Both the position numbers and the translations under genes were made by a program. The notes under the pieces are model-generated. The model was not told the origin of the DNA, did not search any database, and worked only from the letters and a program-made list of their open reading frames with translations. DNA of 17,560 nt from a candidate division Zixibacteria bacterium 4484_93. GTDB lineage: Bacteria > UBP14 > UBA6098 > 4484-93. Location of the stretch: contig NATO01000032.1 in the NCBI GenBank assembly GCA_002085385.1, forward strand, positions 1 to 17,560, written 5' to 3'. Shown in pieces: positions 7,902 to 15,034 of the stretch (its first letter is position 1; each line of letters begins with the position of its first letter).

Positions 7902-7930
7902 ATGGTAAGACGCTTCTCCTTAAAAGTCAA
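7902..7930 (-). promoter_or_regulatory. Sigma70-type promoter for the 6914-5452 operon
   Basis: Minus strand TTGACT (7925-7930), 17-nt spacer, TACCAT (7902-7907), A/T-rich just upstream. It lies between the stop of the 7963 gene and the ATG at 7846, giving a leader of about 50 nt. No hairpin terminator is seen in the 115-nt gap, so read-through from upstream is also possible. Confidence 0.6.
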
Positions 7931-7962
7931 GGGCTTTTTCAATTTTCCTTAAACTTTGAACA

Positions 7963-8799
7963 TTATGGTATTAGCCTTGTGTCGGTATCCCAGATTTCAG
8001 CGCCGAACCATAGGTGGAATCTGTGCGGTGTGAAGTCGGTTGAAGATGCTGGAGTGAGCATCAAGAGCCAGAGCAGGACCTCGTCATCGTCGTGGAGGTC
8101 CCCGGAGCCGTTTCGGTCACGATTGGTTTCAGCTACAAGTTTCAGCCCCTCGGTGTCGGCGTTCCAGTAACCGTCGGTGCTGACCTTCGGATAATAGTAA
8201 ATGGTTGTTGCCTCTTTGTAGTCTCCTGCAAGCTCTGTCTCAGGGACATTGTCGTTGGAGGAGCCTGCCATTGAGCCGCTTGCTTCGTCATACTCGATGT
8301 CGAACTGCTCGCTTGTGGGCATTCCGCCGAAATCCTCTGTGACATCGGTGAAGATACCCGCAAAGAGGATTTCATCCTCCCAGGGGGCGTTTCCTGCGGT
8401 GCTGGTCAGGGGAACCCAGTCCATCTCATCGGGTATATGTTCATCCCAGGTTGATGGGTCCTCCAGCCAGAATCCGAAATCCATTGTAATACCGCCGGTG
8501 TTCTCGATTCTGAACTTGTTGTCGCTCTGTGTACCTGAACGGGAGGCTAAGTTCCTGGTATAATAAAAACTGCTGGGTGATACTATTATGTTTCCGCTCT
8601 CGTCCAGATTACCGGGCATCCATGCTGTGTGGTCGATTTCCCAGCGGATGCCGACCATCTTGGCATACACAACAATACGCCCGCTCTCGTTGGCGCCGTA
8701 ACCGAGCCCTTCGCCATAGTAGCTATTTCGCCAACCGTGCTCTGCCCAAGCGGCTGAGGTGAGGAGAAGAAGCAATGCTGTAAGTAATAATCTTTTCAT
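7963..8799 (-). CDS. Secreted subunit-like protein with EF-hand-like calcium loop
   Basis: A 278-residue exported protein of unknown family. The ATG at 8799 is chosen because it opens a clean signal peptide (MKRLLLTALLLLLTSAAWA, then EHGW); a longer reading to 8868 has no such start. The mature part shows EGLGYGANESGRIVVYAKM, WEIDHTAWMPGN, RIENTGGITMDFGFWLEDPS and a W-D-E-H segment. The C-terminal third contains DRNGSGDLHDDD (DNA 8083-8118), which fits the 12-residue EF-hand/dockerin loop pattern, then LWLLMLTP and a final LWFGAEIWDTD. It is a close paralogue of the gene at 9073-9912 and a distant one of 5452-6123. It has its own promoter (8947-8975) and a leader of about 140 nt. Likely a surface-polymer or coat subunit. 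Confidence 0.85.
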   Translation of the reverse strand: MKRLLLTALLLLLTSAAWAEHGWRNSYYGEGLGYGANESGRIVVYAKMVGIRWEIDHTAWMPGNLDESGNIIVSPSSFYYTRNLASRSGTQSDNKFRIENTGGITMDFGFWLEDPSTWDEHIPDEMDWVPLTSTAGNAPWEDEILFAGIFTDVTEDFGGMPTSEQFDIEYDEASGSMAGSSNDNVPETELAGDYKEATTIYYYPKVSTDGYWNADTEGLKLVAETNRDRNGSGDLHDDDEVLLWLLMLTPASSTDFTPHRFHLWFGAEIWDTDTRLIP

Positions 8800-8815
8800 T
8801 CTCTCTTCTTCATTA

Positions 8816-8905
8816 TTATATATTCGCTTTTTCCTCGCCCATAACAGAGAGATAGCCTCTGATGGCATCCTTGATACTATTCTCTACCATAATCCGATAG
8901 ACCAT
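8816..8905 (-). CDS. Possible small leader ORF upstream of the secreted subunit gene
   Basis: In the leader of the 7963-8799 gene an ATG at 8905 opens 29 codons ending at a TAA (8816-8818), 16 nt before the next ATG. A good ribosome-binding site, AGGAG, lies seven bases upstream (8913-8917), better than the site of the main gene. The peptide is hydrophilic and unlike known families. It may be a translated leader peptide or chance; no independent evidence. Confidence 0.3.
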   Translation of the reverse strand: MVYRIMVENSIKDAIRGYLSVMGEEKANI

Positions 8906-8946
8906 ATATTATCTCCTGCCATAGTTATCTTTGACTATTGTTTTTA

Positions 8947-8975
8947 ATAATAGAGGTTTCTCTCTTGAAAGTCAA
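8947..8975 (-). promoter_or_regulatory. Sigma70-type promoter for the 7963 secreted subunit gene
   Basis: Minus strand TTGACT (8970-8975), 17-nt spacer, TATTAT (8947-8952), preceded by an A-rich stretch. This is one of the best promoter matches in the window. It follows directly on the terminator at 9013-9043, so the gene is an independent unit. Confidence 0.75.
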
Positions 8976-9012
8976 GATTTTTTTATAGATTTTGCCACAG
9001 AAGATACCCCAC

Positions 9013-9043
9013 AAAAAAAAGCCCCCCTTCAAAAGGGGGGCTT
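9013..9043 (-). terminator. Strong intrinsic terminator after the 9073 gene
   Basis: An 11-bp perfect stem (9019-9029 with 9033-9043) rich in G/C with a 3-nt loop, followed on the minus strand by eight T (9013-9020). It lies about 30 nt past the stop of the 9073 gene and separates it from the next promoter. Confidence 0.93.
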
Positions 9044-9072
9044 CCCTCACATAGGTAACCCATTTGTAAGGC

Positions 9073-9912
9073 TTACGGTGTCGGTGCGAGAAGATCCGTG
9101 TCCCAGATCTCGGCAGAAAGCCACAGATGGAATGTGTGCTGATTGAAGTCACCTGCACTAACAGGTGTTAGCATCATTAGCCAGAGATAAGCCTCATCCT
9201 CATCGTCAATGTCACCGTTGCCTGTTTCGTCGAGGTTATACTCTGCTACGAGCTTCAGCCCCTGAGCATCGGCATTCCAATACGCATTGGCAGCAGTCAC
9301 AGGAGTATATGTGCCACCACCAGCTGTAAGATTTGCCTCGCAGTCTGCAAGAGAATCGCGAAGCACATTTTCTCCATCGGCTTCACCAGTCCACTCACCA
9401 GTGCCTGTGTTGTACATAATATCATACTCATCGGAGAATGGGTAGTTAGCTCCATAACTTGTGGTGGTGTCGGTGAAGATTGCAGCAAAGAGAACCGTGT
9501 CCTGGTTAGGAACATAGTGTCCAGCTGAGACAAGACTAGAAGTATAAGGCATCCAGTCTCTTGCATCAGGTGTGTGCTCATCCCAGACCGATGGGTCCTC
9601 AAAGTAGAGAGCCATATCGATGGTAGCACCGCCGGTGTTCTCGATGTGGAACTTGTTGCGAGATTCAGAGGTATTTGCACCCTCTGTGTAGTAGAACTCT
9701 CTCGGCATAACGACCCGCTCGGTAACACCCTCTGTCACTTCGACCGGATCGCCGGGCGTCCAGGATGTGTGGTCAATCTCCCAGCGAACACCCATCATCT
9801 TGGCGAACACAACGATACGACCGCTCTCGTTGGTGCCGTAGCCGAGCCCGTCGCCATAGGTTACCTGTTTCACTTTCACTGTCAATTCTAAAAAAAAAAA
9901 ATCGCTTGTCAA
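9073..9912 (-). CDS. Secreted-type subunit protein, close paralogue; 5' end abnormal
   Basis: The coding part is clear from about 9870 downward. DGLGYGTNESGRIVVFAKMMG, WEIDHTSWTPGD, HIENTGGATIDMALYFEDPS and a final LWLSAEIWDTD match the 7963-8799 protein nearly block for block. It too has an EF-hand-like loop, DETGNGDIDDED (9196-9231). The 5' end is odd: no ATG in frame and no signal peptide. The open frame runs to a TTG at 9912, in-frame GTG codons lie at 9879 and 9873, and a run of 12 T (9890-9901) sits in between. An ATG at 9925 is one base out of frame; with 11 T it would join the gene but still give a charged, non-signal N-terminus. The gene may be 5'-truncated, slippage-controlled or mis-assembled. 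The stated start is only the frame limit. Confidence 0.7.
   Translation of the reverse strand: MTSDFFFLELTVKVKQVTYGDGLGYGTNESGRIVVFAKMMGVRWEIDHTSWTPGDPVEVTEGVTERVVMPREFYYTEGANTSESRNKFHIENTGGATIDMALYFEDPSVWDEHTPDARDWMPYTSSLVSAGHYVPNQDTVLFAAIFTDTTTSYGANYPFSDEYDIMYNTGTGEWTGEADGENVLRDSLADCEANLTAGGGTYTPVTAANAYWNADAQGLKLVAEYNLDETGNGDIDDEDEAYLWLMMLTPVSAGDFNQHTFHLWLSAEIWDTDLLAPTP
9885..9912 (-). promoter_or_regulatory. Promoter-like element with poly-T spacer at the 5' end of the 9073 gene
   Basis: Minus strand TTGACA (9907-9912), 16-nt spacer made mainly of T, TAGAAT (9885-9890). Both boxes are good, and the spacer contains the homopolymer, so slippage would change the spacing. It overlaps the open reading frame, which argues that translation starts further in. 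Confidence 0.5.
9890..9901 (-). repeat. Homopolymer run of 12 T (minus strand)
   Basis: Twelve identical bases in a row, the longest such run in the window, at the junction between promoter-like sequence and the coding frame of the 9073 gene. Tracts of this length are prone to replication slippage and to sequencing or assembly error. Confidence 0.95.
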
Positions 9913-9938
9913 GAAGTTTTTTCATTTATTTTTTAAAG

Positions 9939-9968
9939 TTTATAGCAATTTAATTTTACACTTGTCAA
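9939..9968 (-). promoter_or_regulatory. Second promoter-like element upstream of the 9073 gene
   Basis: Minus strand TTGACA (9963-9968), 18-nt A/T-rich spacer, TATAAA (9939-9944), with a T/A-tract just upstream of the -35. Transcription would begin only a few bases before the out-of-frame ATG at 9925. The gap 9913-10021 holds no other feature and no clear terminator for the upstream operon. Confidence 0.55.
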
Positions 9969-10021
9969 CTGTTTTTTTCTGCCAATATCTTATGGAGCAA
10001 TGAGTTAATGCCAATAAACCC

Positions 10022-11857
10022 CTATTTCCATCTTTTATCTTTTTTCATCTGTTCGATTGCTTTCAGGATATTATCTTTGTCCGATGCTCCCGGTTTCAGT
10101 TCGAGATACTTTTCAAAGAACTTCTCGGCAGGCTCTCTCATACCCATCTGGTAGTAGCATATTCCAAGTTCTTTTGCCACTTTTGAGTTATCGGGATATT
10201 CTTGATAAAGTTTAGTGAGTATATCAACTGCTTCTTTTTCCCTGCTCGTATTGAATAGCAGGTTTGCCAGCTCTACCCTTGCCACCACAAGTTCTTTGCT
10301 ATTTTCTTCCTTTGCCGATGCAATTCTCAGGAACCTTTCGGCATTTTTTATGTCCCCGATTTTTCTATAGCACACGCCTATGCTGTAGTTGTTGTAGTGG
10401 GCAATTTCTTCAGGTGGAACCACCTCTTCGAGCTTGTTTGCATATTTTATTACCGAGTCGCATTCTTCTATCCCGGCGTATGCAGCGACGAGGTTGCCGA
10501 GTACATTCTCATCTGTCGTATCGATATCGTATGCGATATAGAGCGGTGGAATAGCCTCCTTAAATTTGCCGTATGCGATATAGGCATTCCCCAGCTGGAC
10601 GCTTATGAGATAGTCCCCTGGTGTCTTTTTGTTTGCGTCCTCCCACACCGTTACCGCAGTCTGCCAGACATCGTTTCGTTGCACTGTCAGTATGGAATAG
10701 AAGGCAATGAGGAAGCCTGTCAGTATATAAACAGCCGATGGCTTTTTTATAAGTTTTGCGAGCCAGCCGATAAGATAGGCGATGCACACCGCATAGCCAA
10801 CAGATGAGACGAGTGCGTATCTGTCTGCTTTTTGTATGGCGATTTTAACAAACCCCATAGTCGGCAGCAGGTTGACATAGAACCATAATATAAAAAAGGA
10901 AATAATCTTATTCTTTTTATAGAAATATATTATAAGATAGACCATCACAGCAAGCAGGATGAATGCGAGGATGATTTTCCCGGCTGGAAGGCTGACCAGC
11001 CTCGCCTCCTGATATCTTGCCACAAGCCCGACAGGGAGGAACATCTTGCCAATGTAGAATGCGAGGTTATAAACGATGATAAACGGGTGAAGCCCCTGGT
11101 AGCTCAGATTTCCCTTAAGAAAGGTGGTTCCGGCGAAGAAGAGGAAATATATCACCCCTGGGAATGTTATAATCCAGTAAGGGATGTGGGCGAGAAATAT
11201 TCTTCGTTCCCTCTTGAAATAGAGCCAGTAGAACAGAAGCACAAGGGGGAGTGTCACTGCCTGAGGTTTCGACAGGACGGAGACGATGTATGAGCCGTAT
11301 GAGGCGATAAGAAACCATCTGTTTCTCTTTTTCACCCAGAGGAGGAAAAGATACAGGGATAGGAGGAAGAATGTCCCGAATAGCACCTCTTTTCTTGCGG
11401 CGAGGTATGTAACGGATTCCACATGAAGCGGATGGACGGCAAATATTCCTGTTGCAAGGAGGGCGAGCTTCTCGGAATGCAGTATCCTGAAGAGGCACTT
11501 ATACAGGAGGAAGATGATTACGAGGTACAACAGCAGGTTATGCAGATGCAGACCGAATAGAAGATATCTTGCTCCGAATATGGTATGGTCGATAGAGTAT
11601 GAGAAGTCTCGGATTGGCTGGTATGTCGAGCCAACCCTTATGCTGAATATCTTTGCAATTCTCTCTGCCGATAGCACTCCGACCTTGGAACTCTTCAGGA
11701 TAAGATTGATATCATCCCAGTTGGTGTAGTCGTTATCGAATGTGTTGATGTAGAGTGCCGCTGTTATACAGAGGATAAGAACGAGCCAGATGCCTTTACG
11801 GTTTTTCAGTTTCCCCTGCCTCGAGTTTTTGGACTGCCTTTCGTATCTTCTCCGCAT
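10022..11857 (-). CDS. TMTC-like membrane glycosyltransferase with TPR tail, second paralogue
   Basis: A polytopic membrane protein of about 611 residues, resembling bacterial relatives of TMTC protein O-mannosyltransferases (GT-C fold). After the first membrane helix comes NDYTNWDD, the place of the family's acidic motif. A luminal-type segment with GSTYQPIRDFSY follows, then HPLHVESVTYLAARKEVL, the hallmark block. About ten hydrophobic helices follow to about residue 375, then TPR-type repeats to the C-terminus (for example GICYYQMGMREPAEKFFEKYLELKPG). The start is uncertain: the ATG at 11857 overlaps the upstream gene by 62 nt with a weak site, and 11920 would overlap more. It is the last gene of the hycI-hypA-hypB-glgA run. 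Sugar donor and targets unknown. Confidence 0.8.
   Translation of the reverse strand: MRRRYERQSKNSRQGKLKNRKGIWLVLILCITAALYINTFDNDYTNWDDINLILKSSKVGVLSAERIAKIFSIRVGSTYQPIRDFSYSIDHTIFGARYLLFGLHLHNLLLYLVIIFLLYKCLFRILHSEKLALLATGIFAVHPLHVESVTYLAARKEVLFGTFFLLSLYLFLLWVKKRNRWFLIASYGSYIVSVLSKPQAVTLPLVLLFYWLYFKRERRIFLAHIPYWIITFPGVIYFLFFAGTTFLKGNLSYQGLHPFIIVYNLAFYIGKMFLPVGLVARYQEARLVSLPAGKIILAFILLAVMVYLIIYFYKKNKIISFFILWFYVNLLPTMGFVKIAIQKADRYALVSSVGYAVCIAYLIGWLAKLIKKPSAVYILTGFLIAFYSILTVQRNDVWQTAVTVWEDANKKTPGDYLISVQLGNAYIAYGKFKEAIPPLYIAYDIDTTDENVLGNLVAAYAGIEECDSVIKYANKLEEVVPPEEIAHYNNYSIGVCYRKIGDIKNAERFLRIASAKEENSKELVVARVELANLLFNTSREKEAVDILTKLYQEYPDNSKVAKELGICYYQMGMREPAEKFFEKYLELKPGASDKDNILKAIEQMKKDKRWK
11382..11455 (-). 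repeat. Conserved 74-nt block shared with 13162-13235
   Basis: Counting by eye, 66 of 74 bases match the segment at 13162-13235 in the neighbouring paralogue, without gaps. It encodes the HPLHVE...RKEVL catalytic-type block, so constraint or gene conversion both explain it. Confidence 0.85.
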
Positions 11858-13586
11858 CGGATGCTCTCGGATAAAGATTGAGATACCTCTTGAGGTATTC
11901 CAGAGCCTTCTGTTTATCACCCGACTTGTAGTAGAGTGTTCCGAGGTTTCGCAGTGCCAGCGGATGTCTTGGGTTTATTTCGAGAGCTCTTGTAAGCATC
12001 TTTTCGGAGAGTTCTGGTCTCCCTGTTCTGAAATACAGCACCCCGAGGTCGGATAGGGCGAGAAGGTCTCTTGGATTGTGTTCGAGTGCCTTTTCCAGCC
12101 AATATTCTCCCTTGTCGAATTTTCCTATCATAAGGAATGATGAGCCCATATCCCTCATAGCAGAGGGATGCAGTTTCTCGGGACCTGTTATTGCAAGTGC
12201 CTCCTCGAAGTATCTGACTGCCTTGTCATACTGCTTTGTCCTTGAATAAGCCTGCCCAATGTTGTAGAGCACCTTTGGCTCGCGCGGGTTTATCTTGTAT
12301 GCCCAAAGCAGTGGAGGGATTGCCTCCTTGTATTCGTGATATTCGTTCCTTGCCCTACCAACACCCCAGCAGATTATATAATTCTTCGGATATTTCTTGT
12401 AAGCATCCTCCCAGATGCTCTTTGTATTCCGCCAGACAAAGTTCCTCTGGACGGTGAGGGATGAATAGAAGATTAGGAACGGTAAGGCGATGAGTATTGC
12501 AATCTTTCCATACCTCTTTTTTCTTATCCTCTTTGCTGTGTAAAATATCCCCATAGACAGAAGGGCAGCATAGGAGAGCGATGAGATGAACACATATCTA
12601 TCAGCCCTCTGGATGGCTATTCTCAGAAGTCCTGATGTCGGGAGGAGGTTCACCAGAAACCAGGCAATGAAGAATGATACCTTTTTCCGTTTCCTGTAAA
12701 AAGCTATGATGAGTGCGACTAACAGCAGGAATACAGCAACCCCGAGCAGCTTGTCAAAAAGGCTCATCGTTTTTATGAAATAATCGGGGTATCTTATGCA
12801 CATCTTTACAGGTGCGACGAGCATTGCGATATAATTGGCAATCTGCCGTGTGATGAGGAGCGGATGTATCCCTGGATAGAATGAGCCCTCCTTTGGAACG
12901 ATGGTTTTTGAGAAGAAGATAAAGTATCCGAGGATGACAAGCATCATCCCCCAAAAAGGAACCTCGTTTATAAAGCGGCTCTTTTTCTTCTTTGAGAAGT
13001 ATGTGTCCCACATAAGAAGACATACAGGTAAGGTCACCGCGGACGGTTTGGATAGGAGGGCGAGAACGAATGAGATGAAGGATAAGACAAGGAATTTTTC
13101 TTTTTTCTTCCGGTCAGCTGTGATATACAGGTAGAATGACAGAAAGAAGAAGAAGTTAGCCAGTACCTCTTTCCTTGCCGCGAGGTATGTAACGGCTTCG
13201 ACATGAAGCGGATGGACAGCAAATATTGCCGTTGCGAGAAATGCAATATCTTCTTTCAAGAACCTCTTCAGCAGGAAATAGATAACAACGATTGTCAGGA
13301 GGTAGAGGATGAGATTAGTCAGATGGTAGCCTATGGGGTTCAGGCGCCAGATGGCATAGTCTATTGCGTATGAGAACTCCCGAATTGGCTGGTATGTGCT
13401 CCCCACATGAGGGACAAATATCCTTTTGAGGTTATCGAGCGCCAGCGACCTGATTCTCGTGTTCTTGACGATGAGGTTGTTGTCGTCCCAGTTGGTGAAA
13501 TTGTTCCAGAAGGAGTTGAGATATAGAAGGACTACCAAAAGAAGGATAATTCCAAGTTTCAGCCTGTCACCTCTGAGGTTCATCAC
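11796..13586 (-). CDS. TMTC-like membrane glycosyltransferase with TPR tail, first paralogue
   Basis: A 596-residue polytopic membrane protein of the TMTC-like/GT-C type. First helix at about residues 11-26, NWDD at 32-35, GSTYQPIREFSYAIDY at 61-76, HPLHVEAVTYLAARKEV at 124-140. More helices run to about 370, then about five TPR units to the end (for example YNIGQAYSRTKQYDKAVRYFEEAL and LRNLGTLYYKSGDKQKALEYLKRYL). By family knowledge such proteins transfer a lipid-linked sugar to exported proteins, with TPRs recognising the acceptor. The specific reaction here is inferred. Its ATG overlaps the glgA stop (ATGA), indicating coupled translation. The next gene is a diverged copy, so this is a tandem duplication. 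Confidence 0.85.
   Translation of the reverse strand: MMNLRGDRLKLGIILLLVVLLYLNSFWNNFTNWDDNNLIVKNTRIRSLALDNLKRIFVPHVGSTYQPIREFSYAIDYAIWRLNPIGYHLTNLILYLLTIVVIYFLLKRFLKEDIAFLATAIFAVHPLHVEAVTYLAARKEVLANFFFFLSFYLYITADRKKKEKFLVLSFISFVLALLSKPSAVTLPVCLLMWDTYFSKKKKSRFINEVPFWGMMLVILGYFIFFSKTIVPKEGSFYPGIHPLLITRQIANYIAMLVAPVKMCIRYPDYFIKTMSLFDKLLGVAVFLLLVALIIAFYRKRKKVSFFIAWFLVNLLPTSGLLRIAIQRADRYVFISSLSYAALLSMGIFYTAKRIRKKRYGKIAILIALPFLIFYSSLTVQRNFVWRNTKSIWEDAYKKYPKNYIICWGVGRARNEYHEYKEAIPPLLWAYKINPREPKVLYNIGQAYSRTKQYDKAVRYFEEALAITGPEKLHPSAMRDMGSSFLMIGKFDKGEYWLEKALEHNPRDLLALSDLGVLYFRTGRPELSEKMLTRALEINPRHPLALRNLGTLYYKSGDKQKALEYLKRYLNLYPRASDAEKIRKAVQKLEAGETEKP
13162..13235 (-). repeat. Conserved 74-nt block shared with 11382-11455
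   Basis: Partner of the segment at 11382-11455: same orientation, about 1.78 kb apart, in the same position of the neighbouring paralogue. Confidence 0.85.
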
Positions 13587-15034
13587 TCGGTGTAAAGCTG
13601 GGTGTATATTTTTGCTGACTGGTGCCAGGAAAAATCTTTTCTCATTCCCCTTATCATAATCTTCCGCCAGGTTGGGTAATCTTCAAAGACTGTTATGGCT
13701 CGGTTTATTGCCTTCAGAAGAGCCTCTGGGTCATATTCCTCGAACAGGAAACCTGTTCCCGACTCGGGGTTCTCTGTAAAATCCGTTATTGTGTCTGTAA
13801 GCCCCCCCGTTTTCCTTGCTACAGGCACTGTCCCGTAGTGCATAGCGAACATCTGAGTCAAGCCGCAGGGCTCGTATCTCGATGGTATGAGCAGTATATC
13901 GCTTCCCGCGAGTATCCTGTGTGAGAGTCCTATGTCGAAACGGATATTTGCCGATACCTTTTTCGGGAAGGAAAGAGCCATCTTCTCGAAGAACTCCTCA
14001 TAGTCAGGCTCACCTGTCCCGAGGAGGACAAATGTTATATCACGCATCATAAACCGTGGGAATATCTCCTCCAGTATGTCTATTCCCTTCTGTGGAGCAA
14101 GGCGGGTTATTATCCCGAGCATCGGAAGGTCGAGTGCCTCCTTTGGTAAGCCGAGTTCCTTTATAAGCTCCAGCTTGTTCATCCGCTTTCCTGACAGGTC
14201 TTCGCTTGTATAGGAGAAGGGAAGGTTCGGGTTATTCTCTGTTTTCCAGATGTCGTAGTCGATGCCGTTTAGTATTCCAGATAGTTTATGCGAATATTTT
14301 GAGAGCAGTCCCTCGAGTCCGTATCCGTATTCCGGTGTTTTTATCTCCTCGGCGTATGTCGGTGATACAGTCGTTATCCTGTCGGCGTATTCTATACCGA
14401 GCTTCATAAAGTTCACCTTGCCGTAAAACTCGAACGGTGACATAGGGTAGAACCTGTTCTTGCCAACTCCGATGAACGAAAGTATAGACGGGTCATATTT
14501 CCCCTGATAGCCGATATTGTGGATGCTGAATATTGTTCTGGTATCGGGAAGTATCCCCTGCTCCTTTATATACACAGGAACAAGAGCGGTCTGATAATCG
14601 TTGCAATGGACAACATCTGGGGAAAGCGATAGGGCTTTTATAGTCTCGATTATCCCCCTGGCAAAAAATGTCCATCTTTCGCCATCATCGGGATATGCCC
14701 TGCCAGTTTTCGGGTCGGTGTAGACACCATCGCGGGAGAAGTAGTTGCTGTTTTCTATGAAATAAAGTTTGAAACCTGTTTTATCCTCGCAGGAGAAGGG
14801 TCTCATCCATTCTGTTCTCCCTGCCATATCAACGGGTATGGGTTTTACATTTTTTACAGGCTTTATCCCGAAGCGGTCGATGTCTATTGTCCTATACAGG
14901 GGAAGGAAGAGAGTGACCCTATGCCCCATTTTAGTGAACTCTCTGGGGAGTGCTCCCACAACATCCCCCAGACCACCGACCTTCACATATGGGTAAGCCT
15001 CTGCTGAGGCGATGACTATCGAAAGCGGTTTCAT
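13583..15034 (-). CDS. glgA: Glycogen/starch synthase (GT5)
   Basis: A 483-residue glycosyltransferase of family GT5 that extends alpha-1,4-glucan from ADP-glucose or UDP-glucose. The N-terminal half has IASAEAYPYVKVGGLGDVVGALP with the donor-binding K-x-G-G-L-G at residues 18-23, and DVVHCNDYQTALVP and SIHNIGYQGKYD blocks. The C-terminal half has GIITRLAPQKGIDIL, then PSRYEPCGLTQMFAMHYGTVPVARKTGGLTDT, the acid-base/donor block. Length matches standard bacterial GlgA. It is cytoplasmic. It overlaps hypB upstream and the TMTC-like gene downstream by 4 nt each (ATGA). No branching enzyme or GlgC is in the window. Assignment is firm; donor preference cannot be told. Confidence 0.95.
   Translation of the reverse strand: MKPLSIVIASAEAYPYVKVGGLGDVVGALPREFTKMGHRVTLFLPLYRTIDIDRFGIKPVKNVKPIPVDMAGRTEWMRPFSCEDKTGFKLYFIENSNYFSRDGVYTDPKTGRAYPDDGERWTFFARGIIETIKALSLSPDVVHCNDYQTALVPVYIKEQGILPDTRTIFSIHNIGYQGKYDPSILSFIGVGKNRFYPMSPFEFYGKVNFMKLGIEYADRITTVSPTYAEEIKTPEYGYGLEGLLSKYSHKLSGILNGIDYDIWKTENNPNLPFSYTSEDLSGKRMNKLELIKELGLPKEALDLPMLGIITRLAPQKGIDILEEIFPRFMMRDITFVLLGTGEPDYEEFFEKMALSFPKKVSANIRFDIGLSHRILAGSDILLIPSRYEPCGLTQMFAMHYGTVPVARKTGGLTDTITDFTENPESGTGFLFEEYDPEALLKAINRAITVFEDYPTWRKIMIRGMRKDFSWHQSAKIYTQLYTE

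Noticed and set aside
9019..9043. G/C-rich palindrome as a possible repeat element or protein-binding site
   Set aside because: Position just past a stop codon and the following eight T make it an ordinary intrinsic terminator.
9980..10016. Direct 8-mer repeat (TGCCAATA) between the TMTC-like gene and the 9073 gene
   Set aside because: Too short, only two copies, with no inverted partner; it does not form a terminator or attachment site.
13801..13808. C-run within glgA as a possible phase-variation tract
   Set aside because: Only seven bases, within an intact conserved reading frame; no sign of frame disruption.
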